From: JABMNT01 sp048262255
Lineage (GTDB): Bacteria > Pseudomonadota > Alphaproteobacteria > Rhodospirillales > Casp-alpha2
Assembly (NCBI GenBank): GCA_048262255.1
Contig: JBLXFH010000003.1
Coordinates: forward strand, 62,001-126,000
Length of the DNA: 64,000 nt
Reading direction: 5' to 3'
A model generated the notes under the pieces. It saw only the letters and a program-made list of their open reading frames with translations. It had not been told where the DNA came from and ran no database searches. Position 1 is the first letter of the stretch; every line of letters begins with the position of its first letter. A program made the position numbers and the translations under genes. This document shows, one piece after another, positions 22,681 through 30,859 of the stretch.

Positions 22681-24314
22681 GGTTTGCGCCTTTCAATTTC
22701 TGCATCGCGTAATTCCTTGCGTTTGATCTTGCCGGTCGCCGTCAACGGCAGGTCATCGATAAACTCAATGAGCCGTGGATATTCATGTGAACTGAGGCGG
22801 GTTTTCACGAAGTCCTGAATGCTTTTTTCAACGGCACTGGTCGCTTCGAAATCCGGTTTTAGTTTGATGAAGACCTTGACGATCTCTGTGCGAACCGGGT
22901 CCGGCACGCCAATGGCCGCAGCCATGGATACGGCCGGATGATTACATAAACAGTCTTCAATTTCTCCGGGGCCGATGCGATAGCCGGCTGAAGTGATGAC
23001 ATCGTCAGAACGCCCGAGAAACCAGAAATAACCGTCTTCGTCCTTCCAGCCCTGATCGCCGGTGAGCAGCCAGCCGTTGCGGTATTTGTTCCGGGTGGCT
23101 TCGGGGTTATGCCAATATCTGAGCATCATTACGGGATCGGGAGCCTTGACGGCAATTTCACCTTCCTCGCCAGCGGCAAGAATGGCACCGTCCAGACCGA
23201 GGATTTCAACGTGATGACCGGGGGCCGGTTTGCCCATGGAACCGGCTTTGACGGGCATGATTTTCTGGCAATTGACGACGGTCAGGTTGGCTTCCGTCTG
23301 GCCGTAGAATTCATTACAGGTGACACCCAGGTTTTTACGCGCCCAATCCAGCAATTCGGTGCCCATGGGCTCGCCAGCAACGGCCAGTGTTCTGAGTTGT
23401 ACGCCATAGCTGGACATATCGGAGATGCTGCGCATCAGGTTGAGGGCTGTTGGGGGCATGAAGACATTGCGGACTTTGTATTTGGCCATCAGGCGCAGGG
23501 CTTTTTCAGGATCAAATTTGCGGGCTCGATAGGCGATATTGGTCACACCGTGATGCCATGAGCAAACGAGGCAATTCATCAGGCCGCCGATCCAGGCCCA
23601 ATCGGCGGGTGTCCAGAGCCGGTCATCGGGCTCGGGAAGAAATTCATGAAACAATTCCATACCGGACAAATGACCAAAAAGATTACGATGGGCATGCAGC
23701 GCGCCCTTCGGGTTTCCAGTGGTACCCGACGTATAGCAGATATAGGCCGGGTCATCGGCTTTGCTGGCAACCGGCGTGAAATCAGGGGACATGGTTTCCA
23801 TGGCTGGCCAGAAATCAATTGTTCCCTCGTTATTGGTTCCGTCATCGACCACCAAAACCGATTGCAGGTTGGGGAGCCGATCACGAATGGTGGTGATTTT
23901 GGGCAGGTTGTCTTTATCGGTGATCAGTATTTTTGCACCCGAATTTTGCAACCGGAACAACAGAGCATCCTCCCCAAACAGGGTGAACATGGGAATGGAA
24001 ATAGCCCCCATTTTCCACGCAGCAACATGAGAGATGGCGGCTTCAACCGACTGTGACAGTAAAATGGCAAAACGATCACCCATACCAAGGCCCTGATCGC
24101 CCAAAAGATTTGCCAGCTTGTTTGACAGAAGGCGGATGTCCGAAAACGAATAGGTTTTGTCCGCGACGCCCTCTTCAACAACGATCAGGGCGGGTTTTTC
24201 CGGCGTGGCGGCCGCCTGACGGTCACAGATGTCGACGCCCATATTGAAATATTCGGGGATATCCCATTTATGGGCGTCACAGATCGCCTCATAGGATCCT
24301 AGATTGCGGTGCAC
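22677..24314 (-). CDS. AMP-dependent acyl-CoA synthetase (medium-chain/acetyl-CoA synthetase-like)
   Basis: A 545-residue ANL-family enzyme that activates a carboxylate to its AMP ester and then to the CoA thioester. The P-loop YTSGTTGNPKGALH, the Tyr-Gly motif FYGQTEANL, TGDQGWKDEDGYFWFLGRSDD and the C-terminal catalytic lysine in LTATGKIKRKELR are all present. The start is GTG at 24314 with AAGGA about seven bases upstream. It overlaps the MDR oxidoreductase gene by four bases and is divergent from a dienoyl-CoA-reductase-like SDR, so a small acyl-CoA catabolic unit is likely. Chain-length preference cannot be inferred with confidence. Confidence 0.93.
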   Translation of the reverse strand: MHRNLGSYEAICDAHKWDIPEYFNMGVDICDRQAAATPEKPALIVVEEGVADKTYSFSDIRLLSNKLANLLGDQGLGMGDRFAILLSQSVEAAISHVAAWKMGAISIPMFTLFGEDALLFRLQNSGAKILITDKDNLPKITTIRDRLPNLQSVLVVDDGTNNEGTIDFWPAMETMSPDFTPVASKADDPAYICYTSGTTGNPKGALHAHRNLFGHLSGMELFHEFLPEPDDRLWTPADWAWIGGLMNCLVCSWHHGVTNIAYRARKFDPEKALRLMAKYKVRNVFMPPTALNLMRSISDMSSYGVQLRTLAVAGEPMGTELLDWARKNLGVTCNEFYGQTEANLTVVNCQKIMPVKAGSMGKPAPGHHVEILGLDGAILAAGEEGEIAVKAPDPVMMLRYWHNPEATRNKYRNGWLLTGDQGWKDEDGYFWFLGRSDDVITSAGYRIGPGEIEDCLCNHPAVSMAAAIGVPDPVRTEIVKVFIKLKPDFEATSAVEKSIQDFVKTRLSSHEYPRLIEFIDDLPLTATGKIKRKELRDAEIERRKP

Positions 24315-24410
24315 GTGCTGTCCTTCTTGCCAATGGGTTGTGGCATGATAGCTATTTCGAACGCCAGAGCTATAGTTTTGGCAGCTTTTATACAGGTGGA
24401 GAAAGAAGCC

Positions 24411-25250
24411 ATGTTTGTATCTGATTTACTGGCCGATAAATGCTATCTGATCACCGGAGGCGGCTCCGGGCTTGGCCAGAAAATGGCGCGTCAGATTTGT
24501 TCGCTGGGAGGTAAGGTGGTGATTTGCGGCCGCCGTGAAAAAGCCCTGCAGGAAACCGCCAGTATGGTGAATGATCAATTTCCCGACACGGTTACGTGGT
24601 ACACATTGGATATACGGGATCCCGAAGCGGTTGAGGCGGTTGTTGATCGGATATGGGATAAGTCACCCATTGACGGTCTTATCAACAATGCGGCTGGGAA
24701 CTTTCTGGCCCGTACCGAAACCCTATCGCACCGGGCTGTGGATGCCGTCGTCAATACAGTACTGCATGGCACCGCCTATATGACACTGGCCTTGGGCAAA
24801 AAATGGATCGAACTCAACCGACCAGGCAATGTGCTGAGCATTGTCACCACCTATGCATGGACCGGTTCTGCTTATGTCGTCCCCTCTGCCATGGGCAAGG
24901 CTGGCGTGCTGGCCATGACGCGCAGCCTGGCGGTGGAGTGGGGACCCAAGGGCATACGCCTCAATGCCATTGCGCCGGGGCCATTCCCTACGGAAGGGGC
25001 CTGGCAACGATTGGTGCCGACCAAAAAACTCGCCGATATCTGGGAACAGCGCAACCCGTTGGGACGGACAGGCGACCATGCGGAACTGATGAATCTTGTC
25101 GCTTACCTGCTGGCCGACGAGTCGACCTATATCAACGGCGAAGTAATAACAATTGATGGGGGCGAATGGCTGGCAGGTGCCGGGCAGTTCAATTTTGCCA
25201 GTCAGTTAAGCGAAGACGAATGGGATGAAATAGATCCAAAAAAGAAATAG
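24411..25250 (+). CDS. SDR oxidoreductase, peroxisomal-type 2,4-dienoyl-CoA reductase-like
   Basis: A 279-residue short-chain dehydrogenase. The ATG at 24411 has GGAGA about nine bases upstream; longer frames reach into the divergent synthetase promoter. It begins FVSDLLADKCYLITGGGSGLG (TGxxxGxG), has NNAAGNFL, and in the active site the usual Tyr is in a modified context (TTYAWTGSAYVVPSAMGKAG), as in DECR2-type dienoyl-CoA reductases, which use Asp/Lys-type catalysis. Such enzymes reduce 2,4-dienoyl-CoA with NADPH during beta-oxidation of unsaturated acyl chains. The acyl-CoA synthetase next door supports this. Its stop is only two bases from the convergent gene. Confidence 0.88.
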   Translation: MFVSDLLADKCYLITGGGSGLGQKMARQICSLGGKVVICGRREKALQETASMVNDQFPDTVTWYTLDIRDPEAVEAVVDRIWDKSPIDGLINNAAGNFLARTETLSHRAVDAVVNTVLHGTAYMTLALGKKWIELNRPGNVLSIVTTYAWTGSAYVVPSAMGKAGVLAMTRSLAVEWGPKGIRLNAIAPGPFPTEGAWQRLVPTKKLADIWEQRNPLGRTGDHAELMNLVAYLLADESTYINGEVITIDGGEWLAGAGQFNFASQLSEDEWDEIDPKKK

Positions 25251-25252
25251 GG

Positions 25253-26368
25253 TCAGAAACCCTCTTCACCGTTTTCCAGACTGCCATCAAAGAACTTATA
25301 GGCTTCAAGACCGTCAATGACGACTCCGTCAAATCCCTGGGCGATAATTCCGTATAGATATGAGTTGGTGTTTCCGCTGATGATATTCTGCCAGTCCGCC
25401 TGCCAGTATTCCACATTGTAGCGGTCCGGGTCGTCCCGCATGGGGGCACTCATCCAGAAAGGCGAGCCCTCCCGCCAGTTGGGTTGCCAATAATAGCGGT
25501 AGCTGGCGGCGGAACCGATATCCATATAGGCGAAAACAAGGCGCTTGGAGCCGACTTTTTTATATTTGAGCGTTTCCACGGCCTGGCGGGACAGGGGTTT
25601 GCGCCCGTGAAAAACCTCGACAATCACGGCATCGTAATTGGTGTCATGCATTTTCAGGGCGAACTGGTCCTGATTTCCGAACGGAGACGAATTGCGAATG
25701 GTCACATAATTATGAACCATGTCGAGCGATAGAATGCTGTTTGGGTCTTCGTGTGGCGGACGACTGGGATAAGTGGGTAACTGGTGGATATCCGCGCTGG
25801 GCACATCGGAAACGAGGGAAATAAAATCATGTTCTTCGGCCTTTTTGCGGACCTCATCAATGACATCCTTACCCTTGCCGAAATCCAACGCGAGAACTTT
25901 TAGTCCGTTGCTTTTGGCAAACTTGGCCATGCCCATCATTTTTGTCTGTATTTCGGCAGGCGGCGGTGTGCCGAAAGGGCGGTCACCTTTTGCTTCTGCA
26001 TTGAAAAGACCTTCCACCATAATGCCATCCAGGGACCGCAGATAGGTGCGGGCCGGAGAGGTTTTGGTTTCGTCCGTGTCATCTCGCTTGACCATCAGGT
26101 CCAGACCATTTTTAGCGATGATGACAAAATTCGGTTTTGTCTGGCGCGCGTAGGCCGAAATCGATTGCACAAATAACCGCATCTGCTCGCGGAAATCCAT
26201 AAGTGGGGATAAACCGGGTTGCCCTAAAACGGCTCCGCTGCCATCGGGTAGGGGCACTCCCTGGATTCGTGTTTGTCCCGGAGCTTGTGCCCAAGCCCCG
26301 GTGAAAAGAGCGGCGCTGAAGGAAAAGCTGAGCAGTATCGTTTTTGAATAATTCATACAACTGACCAT
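25253..26368 (-). CDS. Secreted GH114-like TIM-barrel protein (endo-alpha-1,4-polygalactosaminidase / TM1410-related)
   Basis: A 371-residue protein with an N-terminal signal peptide (hydrophobic ILLSFSFSAALFTGAWAQA, cleavage near AWA-QA). The mature domain shows the TM1410/GH114 pattern: FVIIAKNGLDL, LDGIMVEGLFN, KRLVFAYMDIGSAASYRYYWQPNW and a C-terminal GFDGVVIDGLEAY that matches the second catalytic acidic region of the family. Characterised relatives cleave galactosaminogalactan; many homologues are uncharacterised. It should be exported to the periplasm or beyond. Start could also be the Met five codons later (26356). It is a single gene, convergent with the SDR. Confidence 0.82.
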   Translation of the reverse strand: MVSCMNYSKTILLSFSFSAALFTGAWAQAPGQTRIQGVPLPDGSGAVLGQPGLSPLMDFREQMRLFVQSISAYARQTKPNFVIIAKNGLDLMVKRDDTDETKTSPARTYLRSLDGIMVEGLFNAEAKGDRPFGTPPPAEIQTKMMGMAKFAKSNGLKVLALDFGKGKDVIDEVRKKAEEHDFISLVSDVPSADIHQLPTYPSRPPHEDPNSILSLDMVHNYVTIRNSSPFGNQDQFALKMHDTNYDAVIVEVFHGRKPLSRQAVETLKYKKVGSKRLVFAYMDIGSAASYRYYWQPNWREGSPFWMSAPMRDDPDRYNVEYWQADWQNIISGNTNSYLYGIIAQGFDGVVIDGLEAYKFFDGSLENGEEGF

Positions 26369-26549
26369 ACAGTAAAATTTGAACTCTAAAAGTCTATCGC
26401 AATTGGGTTAATCAGGCGTTTATGGAGGACTTGCACTTAATTTATGTGGTCTGTTTTGTTTCTTTTAAACCACACGATATCAATCAGTTGTTGCAGGCGG
26501 AATCAGAAAATGGCATATTTGCGGCAATTGTGATTGGGGGATTCTGGGT

Positions 26550-27107
26550 TTGTCTATTTACGCTAAGAGTGCCGTTCATAAACATGTTGCTCTCATGGCC
26601 GTTGGCTTTGCGGCTTTGGCAACGGTTTCACTCTCATCAACGCCCGTTCAGGCTGCCTGTGCGGAAGATTATGAATTCTCTGATATCCGTTTGCCGTCAA
26701 ATTGTTTGACGTCCGCAGACAAAGCCATCGTCAAAATGCGCCTTTTTCGCTCTGGAATGGCCGTTGCCGCTTTGTCTTGTAACCAGCAAGCCCAGTACAA
26801 CAGCCTCGTGACGCGTCATGAAAATGAACTGGTAAAAGGCGGCAAGGCACTTCGCGCCATGTTCAGTCGGATGCATAAAGGCAAGGCGACCCAGGAAATG
26901 AACCGCTTTGTAACCCATTTGGCCAATTACGCCTCTATCAAGAGCATGGCGGCAAAAGGATACTGCAATATCATGGCGCGGGTTTTCAATCAGGCGCTGG
27001 CACTGCCCACAAACAGCTTGTCTGATTATGTTCAGAATCGGCCCATAAAAATGGCCTTAACGGCACCAGAGCGTCCCAAAACAACAGCTGTGGCTTCTGC
27101 CGAATAA
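26550..27107 (+). CDS. Hypothetical secreted protein, 185 residues
   Basis: Begins with TTG at 26550, after GGGGG nine bases upstream; an ATG sixteen codons later (26595) would leave a signal peptide without its basic part, so TTG is preferred. The signal peptide runs to about PVQA-ACA. The mature protein is helical, rich in Lys/Arg and Met, with Cys in ACAEDY, SNCLTS, LSCNQQ and GYCNIM that could form two disulfides. No known domain is recognised. It may be a periplasmic protein. The C-terminus (PERPKTTAVASAE) is probably disordered. Confidence 0.7.
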   Translation: MSIYAKSAVHKHVALMAVGFAALATVSLSSTPVQAACAEDYEFSDIRLPSNCLTSADKAIVKMRLFRSGMAVAALSCNQQAQYNSLVTRHENELVKGGKALRAMFSRMHKGKATQEMNRFVTHLANYASIKSMAAKGYCNIMARVFNQALALPTNSLSDYVQNRPIKMALTAPERPKTTAVASAE

Positions 27108-27267
27108 GCATTTTATTTACCTGCTTCTTCTCCAAGACTTTCATTACTCGATCATACAGCGGCTTTGACGGTGTCGCGCGGTTTGTTATTGGGTTGAAAA
27201 CGATTTGGGGGATGCATTTGAAATACGCTCGATTAATTGTTCCGAAAATCAGCAAATTCTAATCAAT

Positions 27268-27308
27268 AAAAAACCAGACCGGAAAAAACATCCGGTCTGG
27301 TTTTTTTT
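27268..27308. terminator. Strong rho-independent terminator
   Basis: The inverted repeat AAACCAGACCGGA / TCCGGTCTGGTTT encloses a short A-rich loop, with A runs to the left and a run of eight T to the right. The arms are perfect. It can end transcription of the secreted-protein gene on the plus strand and of the OmpA gene on the minus strand. Confidence 0.9.
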
Positions 27309-27330
27309 GTTTGTTATATTGAAGTTGGCG

Positions 27331-28407
27331 TTATTTCAGCGTGATTTCCACACGGCGGTTCTGCGGCTCTCTGACGCCATCGGCGGTCTGGACCAATGGC
27401 TCTTCCTCGCCTTTCCAATCGGCCTTGATGTCGTTGGAAGGAATACCAAGACGACTCAACTCTGTTCGAACAGCTTCGGCGCGACGCTGTGAAAGCGCCA
27501 GGTTATAGCGGTTGGTTCCGGACCTATCCGCATGGCCAATGGCTTCAATATCATTGAGCTCGGCAGTTTTGCTGTTGGCCGCGACTTGCTCAAGAATGGC
27601 TTTGACGTCAGTTGTCAGGTCGGCCCTGTCCCAGTCGAAAAACACCAGATAACGCTGGGGCGCTTGTGGCTCGGGTTCGGGCTGGACAACAACGGGCTCC
27701 GGTTTTGGCTCCGGTTTTGGCTCAGGCGCTGGCGCTGCAACGGGCATGGGGGCTACCGCTTCCGGCTTCATGGCTGGTTTCGGGGCATTGAAAGACCAGC
27801 GAAGGCCAACCATGACCCGGTGTTCGGCATTATCGACATCGAGGCGGGCCCCGGCGTCGGAATGCAGATTGATCCCGGGCGTTCTGACATAGCGGTAATC
27901 GGTGAAGAAAGAGACCTGATCGTCAATCTGATAGTTGACCCCGGCAATCCCCTGATAAGCGAAAGTTTTGTCCCGATCATCAATGCGTGAACTGCCAACA
28001 GGTGACACGTTGTCATAGGAGACAGACATGAAACCGGCGCCAAAACCGAGATAAGGCGTGAAGGCGCTATTGGTAGTGAAATCATAATAACCATTGATCA
28101 TCAAGCCGATGCGCGAGGTTCTACCGGCCGCCGCAGCGGAACCGATCGAATCGACACTGGCACGGCTAAAGCTGAACTCCGTTTCGGCGCGTAGATTTTC
28201 ACCGTAGGTATTGCCGAGAGCACCGGAAAGGACATACCCCTTGTCAGAATCGAGGCTTGTATTGACACCATTTCCTGTAATGTCGGAATCAAGTGGCTGG
28301 CTGAGACCCAAGGCACCTGTGATGTAAGGGCCTTTGGTTTGCGCGGCGGTCATATGGGAAACCGATAACACCGCTGCGGCAACGCTGGCTGCCAGTAAAA
28401 CTCTCAT
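27331..28407 (-). CDS. OmpA-family outer membrane protein
   Basis: A 358-residue precursor. From ATG 28407, preceded by GGAG nine bases upstream, the signal peptide is MRVLLAASVAAAVLSVSHMTAAQ. Residues ~25-210 form an OmpA-type eight-stranded beta barrel (alternating strands such as YVLSGALGNTY and RVMVGLRWSF at its end). A Pro/Glu/Lys-rich linker (EPKPEPKPEPV) follows, then a C-terminal OmpA domain (YLVFFDWDRADLTTDVKAIL, IEAIGHADRSGTNRYNLALSQRRAEAVR) that binds peptidoglycan; D and R of the diaminopimelate-binding pair appear in ...HADRSG and LSQRRAE. It stabilises the outer membrane and links it to the cell wall. Confidence 0.93.
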   Translation of the reverse strand: MRVLLAASVAAAVLSVSHMTAAQTKGPYITGALGLSQPLDSDITGNGVNTSLDSDKGYVLSGALGNTYGENLRAETEFSFSRASVDSIGSAAAAGRTSRIGLMINGYYDFTTNSAFTPYLGFGAGFMSVSYDNVSPVGSSRIDDRDKTFAYQGIAGVNYQIDDQVSFFTDYRYVRTPGINLHSDAGARLDVDNAEHRVMVGLRWSFNAPKPAMKPEAVAPMPVAAPAPEPKPEPKPEPVVVQPEPEPQAPQRYLVFFDWDRADLTTDVKAILEQVAANSKTAELNDIEAIGHADRSGTNRYNLALSQRRAEAVRTELSRLGIPSNDIKADWKGEEEPLVQTADGVREPQNRRVEITLK

Positions 28408-28655
28408 TTCTTTACGCTCCTTCCGAGCTATTCTTCGCAAACCGAGAATATAAGTATTTAACGCAATCTAGCACAGAAATCAGCTAGATGATGTATGGAA
28501 TTTGGTATTTTCTATGTAAATATGGCTTTTTAGAGATCAATTTATCCCAACCATATAGGATGAAGCCCCCGAAAACCTTAGACTCATTCCAATATCACAT
28601 CCAATGGATTTGTCACTTTATATTTTAAACCGAACCCATGAGCTCAGCTCGGGCT

Positions 28656-29420
28656 TTACGTGTGATTTATAGAGACGCCACCATCGACCCGCATGGCCGT
28701 GCCGGTCGTGAAGACGGACATGTCTGATGCCAGATACAGGGCGGACTGTGCGATTTCCTCGGGGCGTGCTGTTCGTTTCAGGGCATGCAGGTTCTCGACA
28801 AAAGCCTGGGTTTCCGGAGTTGGGGCTGCGTTCCGACCCATGGGCGTATCTGTTCCACCCGGCAGCAGGGCATTGACCCTAATCCCCAGGGGACCAAATT
28901 CGACAGCGAGGTTCTGCATAAGTCCGATCATTCCGGCCTTGCTGGCGCCGTAGGCTCCCATACCGGGCATGCCTGCGGTATGTCCGACAAAACTTGAAGT
29001 GAAAATGAGTGAGCCGGAGCCAGTCTTTTGCATTGCTGGTATCTGGTATTTGGCACCAAGAAAGGCGCTTGTCAGATTGGTATCCAGGGTTTCCCGCCAT
29101 CCAGCCAGGGAAATATCCGGTATTGGGCTTATTTCACCAAGTGTGCCAGCATTGTTCACTCCCACATCTAAGGTTCCGAAGCGCTCGAGAGCGGTCTTGA
29201 CCAAAGCTTCGGCGTAGCTCTCGTCTTGAACGTCGCCAGCGACGGCAATCGCCTGACCGCCCGTATTGATAATTTCATCAACCAGCCGGTCAAGTTCGAC
29301 CTGTCGGCGTGCGCCCAGTACAACTTTGGCTCCGTGTCGGGCGAACAGGAGCGATATCGCGCGTCCAATGCCAGAGCTTGCGCCGGTCACAATTGCTGTT
29401 TTTCCGTCCAGCAGCATCAT
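28656..29420 (-). CDS. SDR-family oxidoreductase
   Basis: A 254-residue classical SDR with TGASSGIG, NNAG, the Ser residue in FTSSFVGHTAG, the YxxxK pair in GAYGASKAGMIGL and the terminal GTAMRVDGGVSI. An Arg pair after the second strand (GARRQVE) suggests NADP use. An AAAGGAA ribosome site lies seven bases before the ATG. Family members reduce or oxidise alcohols, sugars or acyl intermediates; the specific substrate is not evident. Its neighbour downstream on the strand is ompA, 248 bases away, and the glycosyltransferase upstream is 147 bases away, so it is probably single. Confidence 0.9.
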   Translation of the reverse strand: MMLLDGKTAIVTGASSGIGRAISLLFARHGAKVVLGARRQVELDRLVDEIINTGGQAIAVAGDVQDESYAEALVKTALERFGTLDVGVNNAGTLGEISPIPDISLAGWRETLDTNLTSAFLGAKYQIPAMQKTGSGSLIFTSSFVGHTAGMPGMGAYGASKAGMIGLMQNLAVEFGPLGIRVNALLPGGTDTPMGRNAAPTPETQAFVENLHALKRTARPEEIAQSALYLASDMSVFTTGTAMRVDGGVSINHT

Positions 29421-29567
29421 TTTCAGTTCCTTTCATGTTTCGATGAATGGAACATATGGTGGAAATAAATAGCGGCCGCATTCCGATTGTTGCTTTTACA
29501 ATTACAATCAAGCCCGGTTTTTTGTTGATCTGGTCGTCACTATCTCGCCGAAGAATTACTTATACGT

Positions 29568-30743
29568 CTATGAAAAAATGGGCGGGTAAGGGGCGTCATG
29601 GAGGAAGGGGTGGATATGATCGACCAGCTTTTTGGTTTGAATTTCCCAGGACAGGGATTTCATGAATTGCGCCCCGGCAGCGCTGCGCGAGCGTCGGTCC
29701 TGCGTATCGGTATAAGCCTGCTCCAGCCGGGCGACCATTTCTTCAATCTGTGATTCACGCCAATGAGCTGTTGGGCCGTCTCCGCAGGGGTGTTGCTCGG
29801 TGAGCGGGTAACAATTCGATTCGCCATCGATAATATCGAGATGGCCCGTATTGGCGGAGAGGATACAGGGAATACCACAAGCCATGGTTTCCATGGCGAC
29901 GAGGTTGGTGCCACCCTCACAGCGACTGGGAAGCAGCGCCAGATCGGTTTCACGCAGTATGGCCGGTAGACGGGCATTCGATATCCAGCCCAGATCGATG
30001 AAGGCATTTTCCGGCACGCCATTTTCCACCGCCCATTGGGCCATATTTAACTGACCATCGGCCTGCTGTTCCGGGACAGTCGCGATCAGCGGCGAGCGGA
30101 CAATGGTGCGTGCACTTTCAACCCATCGATTCTGCCATGCCGTGACCAGCAGAGAATCCGGATGTCGGGCATTGAACTGTTTAAAGGCAGCCAGAACCAG
30201 ATCCTGACCTTTCCGGTATTCCAGTTTGCCGCCTGAATAGATGACAAAGCGACCGCTCGGCACACCTTGTTTGGGGCCTGGATAAAAGTGATTGGTATCG
30301 ATCCCCTGCGACACAAAAGCGACATCGGTGATCCCGTGCTGCAAACAACTGTCTCTGTTCCAGGAAGAGCCGACGAGCAGGCGGTCCCAAGCGTTGGCAC
30401 GGGTGATGGCCGAGTCATCAAAGAAGGCTTCTTCATAAAAGGCAAAGGCGACATTGGCGCGGCCGCGCAGATGCCGGGTCATTTTGTTTTCGATAAAGGC
30501 ATTGCCAAGAGAATGCAGTAAAACCGTATGATCCAGGGCGTCCGGCATGCGGGCCGGGTCAAACATATGGGCACGCAACCGGTCCGACAGTTCATCAGGT
30601 ATCCCGATAAAATTTGGTTCGGTGAATAGCAGAGGCGGGCAGGGGCCATTGCGAAGCAGGTTCAGGGCGAGATTTAATCCAAATATACCCCAACCGTGGC
30701 GGTCTGAAATTTGCCAGGAGATGCCAAAGGTTTGTCGCTGCAT
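29568..30743 (-). CDS. Glycosyltransferase family 4 protein
   Basis: A 391-residue protein with the GT-B fold of family GT4. The C-terminal half has FVIYSGGKLEYRKGQDLVLAAF, and the donor-binding motif LLPSRCEGGTNLVAMETMACGIP, which carries the EX7E-like pair. The N-terminal half is more variable, with ISDRHGWGIFGLNLALNL for acceptor binding. It likely adds a sugar from a nucleotide donor in surface polysaccharide or glycoconjugate synthesis at the inner face of the membrane. The gene stands alone, and no ribosome site is close to its first ATG, so the start is uncertain. Confidence 0.87.
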   Translation of the reverse strand: MQRQTFGISWQISDRHGWGIFGLNLALNLLRNGPCPPLLFTEPNFIGIPDELSDRLRAHMFDPARMPDALDHTVLLHSLGNAFIENKMTRHLRGRANVAFAFYEEAFFDDSAITRANAWDRLLVGSSWNRDSCLQHGITDVAFVSQGIDTNHFYPGPKQGVPSGRFVIYSGGKLEYRKGQDLVLAAFKQFNARHPDSLLVTAWQNRWVESARTIVRSPLIATVPEQQADGQLNMAQWAVENGVPENAFIDLGWISNARLPAILRETDLALLPSRCEGGTNLVAMETMACGIPCILSANTGHLDIIDGESNCYPLTEQHPCGDGPTAHWRESQIEEMVARLEQAYTDTQDRRSRSAAGAQFMKSLSWEIQTKKLVDHIHPFLHDAPYPPIFS

Positions 30744-30859
30744 CCGCGGATCATTCCAAAAAAGACCAGTTCACGCAATCATTTGATAAACATAGACTTC
30801 TTGCTGTTTGATGCGGCTCTGATTAAATTACTTCTCCGATGAATAAAGAGAGATAAGTG

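Noticed and set aside
27695..27730. Tandem 12-base repeats in the ompA-family gene
   Set aside because: They simply encode the Glu-Pro-Lys-Pro linker between barrel and OmpA domain, which is normal in this family; not a mobile or regulatory repeat.
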